Positions 12,076-19,122 of a stretch of DNA of 25,992 nucleotides are shown here, in pieces. This DNA is from Candidatus Methylomirabilis sp. Its GTDB lineage: Bacteria > Patescibacteriota > Patescibacteriia > DYHP01. A program made the position numbers and the translations under genes. Location of the stretch: positions 1 through 25,992 of the forward strand of contig DYHP01000006.1 of the NCBI GenBank assembly GCA_020724105.1. The letters run 5' to 3'. The notes below the pieces were generated by a model. That model saw nothing but the letters and a program-made list of their open reading frames with translations, did no database searches and had not been told where the DNA came from. The number at the start of each line of letters is the position of its first letter. Within the stretch, counting starts at the first letter, position 1.

Positions 12076-13617
12076 ATGTCTCGACCCCAAACAATCTTCA
12101 TCTGCGAGAAATGCGGCGCCCAGAGTCCGAAATGGTCTGGGCGGTGTTTTAATTGCGGCGGTTGGGGAAGTCTTAAAGAGGAAATTTACCCCGACGCAAG
12201 GTTGGGGTCGTCGCTTCGCTCCGGAAATCAAAAGATAAAAAATCTTTTGAAACAAGAAGCGAAAAATAAAATTGTCAGTTTTGACAGTGTCAAAGGCGAG
12301 GACGCCAAAAGAATCAGAACCGGCATTGAAGAAGTGGACAGGATTTTGGGCGGCGGAATCGTTCCCGGCGCGGTAATTTTAATGGCTGGCGAACCCGGCG
12401 TGGGCAAATCAACGCTTGTGGCGCAAATGGCGTCGGCCTTGCAAGGTCGACGCCATCCTGAGGGAGCATCAGCGACCGAAGGATCTCGCGGGAGGACTTC
12501 GACTTCAAGTCGGAGGACAACCCGCGTCAGTCGTGGGTCGCTGACGCTCCCGCGAGATTCTTCGTCCCTCGACCTTGGTCGGGGGACTCAGAATGACAAC
12601 ACCGTATTGTATATCTCCGGCGAAGAATCGGCCTCGCAACTGAAAATGCGTTTTGACCGCTTAAATCTTGCGACAAAAAACTTAAAATATCTCGGCGAAA
12701 CCGAAGCCGGGATGATTGCCGCGGCGATTGAAGAAATAAAACCCGCTCTCACCATCATTGATTCCATTCAAACAATCCGCTCCGACGAGGTGTTGTCAGA
12801 AGCCGGAAGCGTCAACCAAATCAAGGTTTCCACTGCAAAAATCGCCGACGCCGCCAAATCAAACAATGTTCCCGCCATAATCATCGGCCACATAACCAAA
12901 GAAGGGCGCATTGCCGGCCCGAAGACCTTGGAGCACATTGTTGATGTTGTGTTGAATTTGGAAGGCGACAGGGTAAGCCAGAGCCGAATTTTACGCACTC
13001 CCAAAAACCGTTTCGGCTCAACCGACGAAGTGGGAATTTTCAAAATGACCGAGACCGGCCTTGCGGAAGTCCAAAACCCTTCGGAATTGTTTTTGGAAGG
13101 ACGAAGCGCCAAATCCGGCTCAATCATCACCTGCGTTATGGAGGGAACGCGGCCGATTTTGGTGGAAGTCCAGGCGCTTTTAGAAAGATCGAGTTTTCGT
13201 TTTCCTCAACGCCGGGCTTCCGGCTTTGACATCAATCGTTTGCAAATCATCGCCACAACTTTGGCAAAACGCGCCGGGCTTTATCTTTTCAAATACAATA
13301 TCCACCTAAACATCGTCGGCGGATTAAAAATTAAAGAACCGTCGACGGATTTGGCAGTCGCCCTTGCTATAACTTCGGCGTATTTTAACAGAGCCATTGA
13401 CCCGAAAATCGTCGCTTTCGGCGAAATCGGCTTGGGCGGCGAAATAAGGCCGGCGGCGAATCTTGAAAAGCGCCTCAAAGAAGCGGAAAAAATGGGTTTT
13501 AAATATATTATCACCAATCCCGGCGGTGAAAAATCAGCGTCATCGGTGTTAAAAAAATCAACAGGCGAAATTTTGTCGGCGAAAAACATCAATGAGGCGA
13601 TTGAGATAATAAAATAG
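12076..13617 (+). CDS. radA: DNA repair protein RadA (Sms), with palindromic insertion
   Basis: 513 residues against a usual 450-460. Seen in order: the N-terminal C4 zinc finger (C10, C13, C24, C27 in CEKCGAQSPKWSG..CFNC), Walker A GEPGVGKST (105-113), ISGEESASQ, the RadA-specific KNRFG motif (310-314), and a Lon-protease-like C-terminal domain (GGLKIKEPSTDLAVALAI). RadA is a DnaB-like branch-migration motor in recombination repair. The extra length is an Arg/Ser/Gly-rich stretch at about 125-175, between Walker A and ISGEES, encoded by the inverted repeat at 12449-12599. It is probably a loop insertion that leaves the ATPase core intact. First gene of a plus-strand run through fmt. Confidence 0.95.
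   Translation: MSRPQTIFICEKCGAQSPKWSGRCFNCGGWGSLKEEIYPDARLGSSLRSGNQKIKNLLKQEAKNKIVSFDSVKGEDAKRIRTGIEEVDRILGGGIVPGAVILMAGEPGVGKSTLVAQMASALQGRRHPEGASATEGSRGRTSTSSRRTTRVSRGSLTLPRDSSSLDLGRGTQNDNTVLYISGEESASQLKMRFDRLNLATKNLKYLGETEAGMIAAAIEEIKPALTIIDSIQTIRSDEVLSEAGSVNQIKVSTAKIADAAKSNNVPAIIIGHITKEGRIAGPKTLEHIVDVVLNLEGDRVSQSRILRTPKNRFGSTDEVGIFKMTETGLAEVQNPSELFLEGRSAKSGSIITCVMEGTRPILVEVQALLERSSFRFPQRRASGFDINRLQIIATTLAKRAGLYLFKYNIHLNIVGGLKIKEPSTDLAVALAITSAYFNRAIDPKIVAFGEIGLGGEIRPAANLEKRLKEAEKMGFKYIITNPGGEKSASSVLKKSTGEILSAKNINEAIEIIK
12449..12599. mobile_element. About 150-bp palindromic element in frame within radA
   Basis: The outer ends CCATCCTGAG (12452-12461) and CTCAGAATGAC (12587-12597) are near reverse complements. 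ATCTCGCGGGAG (12483-12494) matches CTCCCGCGAGAT (12547-12558) exactly; AGCGACC (12471-12477) matches GGTCGCT (12536-12542). Nested hairpins GACTTC/AAGTC lie at the centre. No stop codon in the reading frame used. The end sequence resembles dispersed CATCCTGAG-type repeats of other bacteria (from memory, not searched). Confidence 0.75.
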
Positions 13618-13678
13618 GGCTCTTACCCAGAAGAATAGGCAAAAATGAGCCATCTCAATTCCCAATTTCTAATTTATT

Positions 13679-14503
13679 ATGCTAATTTTCAGCGCTATTG
13701 TTCCTCATGCCGCGATATTGCTTCCCAGCGTAGGAAAAGAAAATTTAAAGAAGCTTCCGAAAACCTTGCAGGCGCTTCACAATTTAAAGACGGATTTGGA
13801 AGCGGCAAAACCCGACGCTATTATTGTAATTTCCTCGCACGCCGGCGACAAGGAGCATTTTTCTCTTTACATCAACAACGAATACGAAAGCGATTTTGAA
13901 AAACTCGGCGATTTTGCCACAAAAATAAAATTTGACGCGGACATGGAAATGCTTGCCGTTTTAAGAAAAGCGATTCGCTTAAAAAATTTTCCGCTGGCGG
14001 TGCGGAGCGATAAAAAATTGAATTACGATTTAATGCTGCCGCTTTTTTACATTAACGGCGGGTTAAAGACAAAAATAATCCCCCTTGAAACGGCCAGCCT
14101 TCCGTTAAAAAACCATTTTGATTTCGGCGCGGCCTTGAAAGAAATCATCGTCCAAAGGGGGGCAGTAGAAACCCCTTCAGGGTTTCACTGCCCCCCAAGC
14201 GAAAAAAGAGTGGCAATAATTGCCGCCGGCAACTTGTCGCACGCGCTTGCGACCGACGCGCCCGGCGGATTTTCCCCGGCAGGAAAGGAATTTGACGAAA
14301 AACTCCGGGAATTTATCGCCGCCAAAAACGCCGCCGGGCTGGTCCTTTACGACGAGAACAAATTAAAAGAGGCGAAAGAGTGCTGCAGCCATCAAATCGC
14401 TACGCTCTTTGGCGCGATGCAACAAATCGATTACACGCCGCAAATTTATTCTTATGAATCTCCGTTTGGCGTAGGCTTCCTCGTAGCAAACTTGAAACTT
14501 TAA
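13679..14503 (+). CDS. LigB/MEMO-superfamily protein (class III extradiol dioxygenase fold)
   Basis: 274 residues. Family signatures: N-terminal IFSAIVPHAAILLPSVGKEN, IIVISSHAGD, FATKIKFDADMEM, IAAGNLSHALATDAP and the C-terminal YESPFGVGFLVA. The histidines in VPHAA, SSHAG and LSHAL occupy the positions of metal ligands in class III extradiol dioxygenases. In genomes like this such genes are usually labelled AmmeMemoRadiSam system protein B; the true substrate is unknown, and no AMMECR1 or radical-SAM partner is in the window. A 40-bp palindrome is inserted in frame at about residues 160-173 (GAVETPSGFHCPP). It follows radA after 61 bp. Confidence 0.82.
   Translation: MLIFSAIVPHAAILLPSVGKENLKKLPKTLQALHNLKTDLEAAKPDAIIVISSHAGDKEHFSLYINNEYESDFEKLGDFATKIKFDADMEMLAVLRKAIRLKNFPLAVRSDKKLNYDLMLPLFYINGGLKTKIIPLETASLPLKNHFDFGAALKEIIVQRGAVETPSGFHCPPSEKRVAIIAAGNLSHALATDAPGGFSPAGKEFDEKLREFIAAKNAAGLVLYDENKLKEAKECCSHQIATLFGAMQQIDYTPQIYSYESPFGVGFLVANLKL
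14157..14196. repeat. In-frame 40-bp palindrome in the LigB-like gene
   Basis: GGGGGGCAGT (14157-14166) with ACTGCCCCCC (14187-14196) and, nested, GAAACCC (14168-14174) with GGGTTTC (14180-14186). There is one bulged A and a 5-nt loop. It reads through without a stop. Confidence 0.8.
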
Positions 14504-14514
14504 AACCAAGAAAT

Positions 14515-14814
14515 ATGCTTAAAATCGACTCCAATTTATCATCAATCAAGAAAGCAGACCTCAAATTGTCCAAACGCAATAAAAATATCCACTCGCAGAT
14601 TCACTGGCTGGCTGACGAGGTGTCAAATTTTTTCAAAGAACCGAAAAAATTCGCCATGTATTTAGGAGTGATAAAAAGGGTTGGCTTCGGTAAGGCCTAT
14701 CAGGCTTTCCAAGAAATAAAACAATCCAACGCCAAAGAACCGCAAAAATTGTTTATGTGGGAAATGCGCAAAACACAGATAAACACAAATGAGAACACGA
14801 ATAAACACAAATAA
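14515..14814 (+). CDS. Small conserved-looking protein of unknown function
   Basis: 99 residues, soluble, basic, mostly helical. The core about 25-86 (IHWLADEVSNFFKEPKKFAM, YLGVIKRVGFGKAYQAFQEI) looks like a compact globular unit. The last 13 residues (TQINTNENTNKHK) are encoded by an AT-rich repeat that continues past the stop, so the original C-terminus was probably near MWEMRK. I cannot assign a function. It lies between the LigB-like gene and def, 11 bases after the former. Confidence 0.7.
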   Translation: MLKIDSNLSSIKKADLKLSKRNKNIHSQIHWLADEVSNFFKEPKKFAMYLGVIKRVGFGKAYQAFQEIKQSNAKEPQKLFMWEMRKTQINTNENTNKHK

Positions 14815-14858
14815 ATCTGTGTGGGTTTGTGTTCTGATTTGTGTCAATTTGTGTAGAA
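14771..14858. repeat. Imperfect palindrome of ACACAAAT units
   Basis: ACACAGATAAACACAAATG... on the left faces TTTGTGTTCTGATTTGTGTC and AATTTGTGT on the right. The repeat covers the 3' end of the small gene, its stop and the gap up to def. It supplies the last codons of the small protein. Confidence 0.65.
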
Positions 14859-14862
14859 ATGT

Positions 14863-15357
14863 ATGTTAAATATTCTCACTTATCCCGACGAAAAACTAAA
14901 GCAAAAATCTATTGATGTGACACCGACCGAGATGAAGGACTGGAAAATGCAAACCTTTATAGACGAAATGATTGAAACGATGAAAAAATCAAACGGCGTC
15001 GGCCTGGCCGCGCCGCAGGTCGGGCAAAACGCGAGAATTATAATCGCCACGCAAAACAATGGCGAAATTTTGGCTTTGATAAATCCGAAAATCGTCAAAA
15101 AATCGCTTTTTAAAACAAAAAGCGAGGAAGGGTGCTTGTCGGTGCCCGGAAAAATATGCGTCGTCAAGCGGCACAAAACAGTGGAAGTAAAAGCCAAAGA
15201 CCGCCTCGTCAGAGAAGTAAAATTAAAAGCCAGCGGCCTTTTTGCCATAGTTCTGCAGCACGAAATCGACCACCTCGACGGGATACTCATTATCGATAAA
15301 GCAGACAAGATTTACGAACTTAAAGAAAACTATAACACTAAATACCGCGATGAATGA
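14863..15357 (+). CDS. def: Peptide deformylase
   Basis: 164 residues. Removes the formyl group from nascent N-terminal methionine. All three motifs are present: GVGLAAPQVG (motif 1), EGCLSVPG with the metal-binding C91 (motif 2) and QHEIDHLDG with H133 and H137 and catalytic glutamate (motif 3). Encoded directly upstream of fmt, the usual pairing of formylation and deformylation. The short C-terminal tail is normal. No Shine-Dalgarno. Confidence 0.96.
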   Translation: MLNILTYPDEKLKQKSIDVTPTEMKDWKMQTFIDEMIETMKKSNGVGLAAPQVGQNARIIIATQNNGEILALINPKIVKKSLFKTKSEEGCLSVPGKICVVKRHKTVEVKAKDRLVREVKLKASGLFAIVLQHEIDHLDGILIIDKADKIYELKENYNTKYRDE

Positions 15358-15416
15358 CGTTAAAAACCGCAAAATTAGTGGTACTTCGCGCTTATATTCG
15401 CGGTACTTCGTGTAAT

Positions 15417-16364
15417 ATGAGAATAATATTTTTTGGCACTTCCGAATTCGCTCTCCCGCCGCTCAAAGCATTGCTTAAAGACGCCGAAATGAAACTTGTT
15501 GCCGTGGTCACCGAAACCGACAAGCCGGCGGGACGAAAAATGGAATTAAAAAAATCCCCCGTTAAACTGTTTACCGAAAGCAAACGGCTGAAATTGTTTC
15601 AGCCGGAAAAATTTGATAAAAAAACCGCCGAAAAAATCAGTGAGTTAAGACCAGACATTGCCGTTTTGGTAGCTTACGGAAAAATAATTCCCGAGGAAAT
15701 TTTAAAAATCCCCAAAAAAGGATTTGTTAATATTCATCCGTCACTACTACCCCGACACCGCGGCGCTTCGCCGGCGCAAACCGCGATTTTGTCGGGCGAC
15801 AAAAAAACCGGGGTCACCATTTTTGTTTTGGATGAAAAAATCGACCATGGCCCGATTCTCGCGCAAAAGCCGTATGAAATGAAAGGCAACGAAACAACGC
15901 CGGAACTTACAAAAAAACTGTCCGTTCTGGGCACGGAAATTTTAATTCCGACCATTAAAAAATATATAAACAACGAATTACGCCCTCAAAAACAAAACGA
16001 AAACCAAGCAACTTTAACGAAACAATTTTCCCGCGAAGACGGAAAAATAGATTGGAAAAAGCCAGCCGAAGAAATTGAAAGAATGGTCCGCGCCTTTTAT
16101 CCCTGGCCCGGCGCCTGGGCGGAAATCCCGAAAATCGGACGAGTAAAAATAACAAAGGCGTCTGTTGCTTTAGCAACAGACGCCTTTGTTGCTAAAGCGC
16201 CGAAAAATTCAAAAAGCGGAGTTTTTTTTGAACTAAACAAAAAACCCGCCGTGGTCTGCGGGAAAGATGCCTTGATTATTGACAAACTGATTCCCGAAGG
16301 CAAAAAAGAAATGTCCGGCGAAGAATTTTTAAGAGGCCACAGACAAATGTTTGAAAAAATGTAG
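15417..16364 (+). CDS. fmt: Methionyl-tRNA formyltransferase
   Basis: 315 residues from the ATG at 15417 (MRIIFFGTSEFALPP); an in-frame ATG at 15354 overlapping the def stop would add 21 unusual residues and is less likely. Formylates initiator Met-tRNA using 10-formyl-THF. Seen: the catalytic N105 and H107 in NIHPSLLPRHRGASP, D143 in IDHGPIL, and the C-terminal domain with TKQFSREDGKIDW and RAFYPWPGAWAE. At about residues 246-260 a perfect 19-bp palindrome (16151-16190) encodes TKASVALATDAFVAKAP in the C-terminal tRNA-binding domain. Upstream spacer 15378-15411 has two GGTACTTCG copies. Confidence 0.96.
   Translation: MRIIFFGTSEFALPPLKALLKDAEMKLVAVVTETDKPAGRKMELKKSPVKLFTESKRLKLFQPEKFDKKTAEKISELRPDIAVLVAYGKIIPEEILKIPKKGFVNIHPSLLPRHRGASPAQTAILSGDKKTGVTIFVLDEKIDHGPILAQKPYEMKGNETTPELTKKLSVLGTEILIPTIKKYINNELRPQKQNENQATLTKQFSREDGKIDWKKPAEEIERMVRAFYPWPGAWAEIPKIGRVKITKASVALATDAFVAKAPKNSKSGVFFELNKKPAVVCGKDALIIDKLIPEGKKEMSGEEFLRGHRQMFEKM
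16151..16190. repeat. Perfect 19-bp palindrome in frame within fmt
   Basis: AACAAAGGCGTCTGTTGCT (16151-16169) and AGCAACAGACGCCTTTGTT (16172-16190) are exact reverse complements around TT. It reads through in the fmt frame. Confidence 0.9.
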
Positions 16365-16480
16365 TCGCAACCTTTAGGTTGCGTTAAACACCCTAAGATA
16401 GATCCCGAACTTGATAAACGATTATGGCAAGAAACCATCGCTTATCTCAGACCATATTTCTTTTGTTTTAACAACAAAAC
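16365..16480. other. Convergent gap between fmt and the polysaccharide cluster
   Basis: Holds CGCAACCT/AGGTTGCG (16367-16384) right after the fmt stop and TTTTGTT/AACAAAA near 16460-16479 just before the ligase stop. Either hairpin might end transcription, but neither has a good T-run. The frame of fmt stays open after its stop for 61 codons (to 16550). Confidence 0.5.
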
Positions 16481-18157
16481 TTATTCAGCTTTACTTAAAT
16501 ATAATACCTCAATAGTTAAAATTATCAAAATCCCCAATCCCAACGGATGATTTAGATATGGGCTGAAAATGTTGGTAACCACGACAGCGGCGAGAGAACT
16601 CAAAATCCATCCTCCTTTTTTCAATTCTCTCCACCCTTTTCTAAATAATGTATACAAAATTCCAAATAATGAAACTAAGCCGAAAAGGCCGAGTTTCAAC
16701 CACAAATCCAAATACCCCCACTCAAAAGCGTAAGTTGTATAAAGACAGGATTCCTTGCCGACGCACTGCGGAAGCATTGTTAGGGCGCGGGGATCGCGAG
16801 TCATAAATTCAACGGTTTTACCGAAACCCCAGCCCAAAAAGGGCTTTTTTATAATTTCTAAAAGCATCGGTTTAAGTTCTTCCTGTCTTGTGAAACTTGC
16901 CGGTTCCGCCGACGGTTTAACCGATACGACTCTGTCGACCAGCGCATACGGTTCTTGCGGTTCAATTGTCCACAAAAATCCGACTGAGGCGGTAAAAATT
17001 AAAATCACAACTAAAACTATTTTAAAAAATTCTTTTTTAACGCTCCGAGATTGAACTTCCATTGGAAGTTCAATCTCTTTTTGTTTTAAATAAAAAATGA
17101 TACAAAACACAAATAAACCCGCCAAAAGGCCGACAAAAAAACTCCTTGACAAACTTACTAAAATTCCCATCAAAGAAAAAAAGGAAATAATAATGACTAA
17201 ATACACCCCCCCACCAATTCCATCGCCCAAATTTCCAAAAATGGTCTTAACGGAAGGCGAAGCCGCCTTGCGGCTTACTGTTTCAATATTCGATTTTTTC
17301 CCAACAGAATTGGTGGGGGGGTAAAAATTTTTCTTTTCCAAAAGTTGCGATAACGACAAAAAGAAAACTACGAGGAGAAAAATTTGCGACTGGGCGAAAA
17401 TCCTGAAAACGCTGCCCGTGTAGGTTATTTCAAAAAGCAAATTATTTCTAAGCCAGCCGTATATTAAATCCGAGTTGAATAATTCGTGAGAAAAAATATA
17501 AAAAAGAAATAAGCTGAAAATTGCCACCACCAATCCCGAAGACAAGAGGATGTCCTCCAATTTCTTGAATTTTTCTTTATTTTGAAATACGACCAGAAAA
17601 GGAAAAAGGTAAAGTAAATAAAAATAACCGTTGGCGTCCAAAAACACATTTTGAAATCCAAAACCCCTAAAAAAACCTTGAGCGAATCCTATGAAAATCG
17701 CCGCAAAAAAAGAGATAAACCACGCCAATTTGCCGCTCCAGACGATTTCAATCTTTTTTAAAATCAATTTGGCGAGAAAGACGCTGAAAACGACCAAAAA
17801 AATCCCGATTCTCAAAGAAAGGCTGAATCCGCCGAAATCAAAATAAAACAAATATCCCTTGCTTCCCAAAATGAGTTCAATGAGCGCCGCGTAAAGCCCG
17901 TATTCAAAGCGGTAAAAACTCAAAATCAAAACCGTTGCCAAAATAATAAAAAAAACCGCTTCGCGAAAAATTGGCAATAAAAATCCGACAAAGGAAAAAA
18001 ACAAAACGACAATGCTCGCAAATAAGCAAATATAAAATATGTTTTTGAAACGTGAAATAACCCCCCCTTTGCCCCCCCTGTTCCGACGCTTCGGTCGGAA
18101 TAGGGGGGGAGTTGGAGGGGTCAAGTTTTTGATTGCGGACGAGGCCTGATTTTGCAT
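16481..18157 (-). CDS. O-antigen ligase/Wzy-type polymerase-like membrane protein
   Basis: 558 residues with about ten to twelve hydrophobic helices, e.g. FICLFASIVVLFFSFVGFLLP and FIILATVLILSFY. The large loop has KPFLGWGFGKTVEF and the following YLDLWLKLGLFGLVSLFGILY, typical of the Wzy_C/O-antigen ligase family, which joins or polymerises lipid-linked glycans on the outer face of the membrane. Two repeat-derived stretches are in frame: the N-terminal LTPPTPPLFRPKRRNRGGKG (18060-18121) and FYPPTNSVGKK..GGGVY (17205-17322). The start overlaps the upstream glycosyltransferase by 37 bases within a palindrome, so the true start could lie further in. Last gene of the polysaccharide operon. Confidence 0.85.
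   Translation of the reverse strand: MQNQASSAIKNLTPPTPPLFRPKRRNRGGKGGVISRFKNIFYICLFASIVVLFFSFVGFLLPIFREAVFFIILATVLILSFYRFEYGLYAALIELILGSKGYLFYFDFGGFSLSLRIGIFLVVFSVFLAKLILKKIEIVWSGKLAWFISFFAAIFIGFAQGFFRGFGFQNVFLDANGYFYLLYLFPFLVVFQNKEKFKKLEDILLSSGLVVAIFSLFLFYIFSHELFNSDLIYGWLRNNLLFEITYTGSVFRIFAQSQIFLLVVFFLSLSQLLEKKNFYPPTNSVGKKSNIETVSRKAASPSVKTIFGNLGDGIGGGVYLVIIISFFSLMGILVSLSRSFFVGLLAGLFVFCIIFYLKQKEIELPMEVQSRSVKKEFFKIVLVVILIFTASVGFLWTIEPQEPYALVDRVVSVKPSAEPASFTRQEELKPMLLEIIKKPFLGWGFGKTVEFMTRDPRALTMLPQCVGKESCLYTTYAFEWGYLDLWLKLGLFGLVSLFGILYTLFRKGWRELKKGGWILSSLAAVVVTNIFSPYLNHPLGLGILIILTIEVLYLSKAE
17205..17322. mobile_element. 118-bp element copy A, in frame in the ligase-like gene
   Basis: Terminal inverted repeats ACCCCCCCACCAATTC (17205-17220) and GAATTGGTGGGGGGGT (17307-17322) are perfect over 16 bp. 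Flanks TACA and TAAA suggest a 4-bp target duplication with one change. The inside holds AAGCCGC/GCGGCTT and other small hairpins. Six differences from copy B at 18641-18758. In the protein it adds about 40 residues, PPTNSVGKK...GDGIGGGVY. Confidence 0.85.
18060..18121. repeat. G/C-run palindrome at the gene overlap
   Basis: Runs of C on the left (ACCCCCCCTTTGCCCCCCC) face runs of G on the right (TAGGGGGGGAGTTGGAGGGG) around CCGACGCTTCGGTCGG. It codes for the N-terminus of the ligase-like protein and reaches the stop of the upstream glycosyltransferase. Same design as 5201-5240. Confidence 0.7.
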
Positions 18158-19119
18158 ATTTGAACGAGAAATGCCAAAAATAAACTAATTGGCGAAACGA
18201 GCCAAAGTAAAAACCATTCTAAAAATGAATGATGTTTTTTAAAATAAATAAGCATGCTTTTTATAAACCTTTTTTGTTTTTTGACGCTTTGAACTTGCGC
18301 AAAACTCCTTCCTTCATAATGAATAACCCGCGCCTCGGGAAAATAAACGATTTTTTCGCCAAGTTCGGCTGCGCGCTTGCATAATTCAACATCCTCCCAC
18401 CAAATAAAATAATCCTCGTCCCATCCCCCAACCTTTTCCACAAACTCCCGCTTCGCAAAAACAAAAGCGCCCATAATCTGCTCAACTTCTTGTTCTTTTG
18501 AATAATCAAAATCTTTGGCCAGATATTTTTTAATCGGCGGCAAAAACGGCAAAAAATGGTGAAGTTTTAAAAGAATTAAGGCCTGCGAAAGAAAGGTCGG
18601 GTGGCGCTTGATATTCGACTGAATCGAATCGTCGGGGTACACCCCCCCGTCAATTCCATCGCCCAAATTTCCAAAAATGGTCTTAACGGAAGGCGAAGCC
18701 GCCTTGCGGCTTACTATTTCAATATTCGATTTTTCCCCAATAGAATTGGCGGGGGGGTAAAAAAGTTTGCAGGTTGAAATTGCGACATCGGGTTTTGCTT
18801 CCATAAAATCAAACATTTTTTTAAAAACATTTTCTCTGATTTCCATATCGGGATTCATAAAAAGAACGTATTTGCCGACTGCATTTTTTGCCGCCAGATT
18901 ATTCGCTTTGGCAAAACCCAAATTTTCTTTATTAGCAATTAGGTGAACGTTTCGGGTATTTCGGGTATACCCGAAATACTCTACTGAACCGTCGGTCGAA
19001 GCGTTGTCAACCACAAAAACTTCAAATTGAATGTCTTTTGTAAATTCAAAAATCGACTTCAAACACTTCCGAAGTAGATCGCGGGTATTCCAGTTGACAA
19101 TAATAACCGACAAGTCCAT
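18121..19119 (-). CDS. Family 2 glycosyltransferase (rhamnosyltransferase-like)
   Basis: 332 residues. GT2 (GT-A fold): MDLSVIIVNWNTRDLLRKCL, VVDNASTDGSVE, ENLGFAKANN, the acidic metal-binding site in LFMNPDMEI, and the acceptor-side FIWWEDVELCKRA with HYEG. Transfers a sugar from a nucleotide donor to a lipid-linked glycan on the cytoplasmic face. A membrane-associated C-terminus (FLLWLVSPISLFLAFLV). Two in-frame insertions: the palindrome 18956-18979 (YFGYTRNTRN) and the 118-bp element copy B (18641-18758), inserted between CKLFY and PDDSIQSN so that the tyrosine codon is repeated. Without copy B the protein reads as a normal family member. Confidence 0.9.
   Translation of the reverse strand: MDLSVIIVNWNTRDLLRKCLKSIFEFTKDIQFEVFVVDNASTDGSVEYFGYTRNTRNVHLIANKENLGFAKANNLAAKNAVGKYVLFMNPDMEIRENVFKKMFDFMEAKPDVAISTCKLFYPPANSIGEKSNIEIVSRKAASPSVKTIFGNLGDGIDGGVYPDDSIQSNIKRHPTFLSQALILLKLHHFLPFLPPIKKYLAKDFDYSKEQEVEQIMGAFVFAKREFVEKVGGWDEDYFIWWEDVELCKRAAELGEKIVYFPEARVIHYEGRSFAQVQSVKKQKRFIKSMLIYFKKHHSFLEWFLLWLVSPISLFLAFLVQICKIRPRPQSKT
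18641..18758. mobile_element. 118-bp element copy B, in frame in GT2
   Basis: ACCCCCCCGTCAATTC (18641-18656) and GAATTGGCGGGGGGGT (18743-18758) are inverted repeats with one mismatch. Same length as copy A and, by my count, six base differences from it. Flanks TACA and TAAA as for copy A. No internal stop in the coding frame; an in-frame length (with duplication, 40-odd codons) keeps the gene open. Confidence 0.87.
18956..18979. repeat. Perfect 24-bp palindrome in GT2
   Basis: GTATTTCGGGTA followed directly by its exact reverse complement TACCCGAAATAC. A partial direct repeat TTTCGGG precedes it. The same core occurs in the intergenic palindrome at 2602-2628. Confidence 0.75.
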
Positions 19120-19122
19120 ATT

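Noticed and set aside
13645..13899. Open frame starting at 13645 before the LigB-like gene
   Set aside because: It overlaps the LigB-like gene in another frame, and that gene shows clear family motifs from its own start at 13679.
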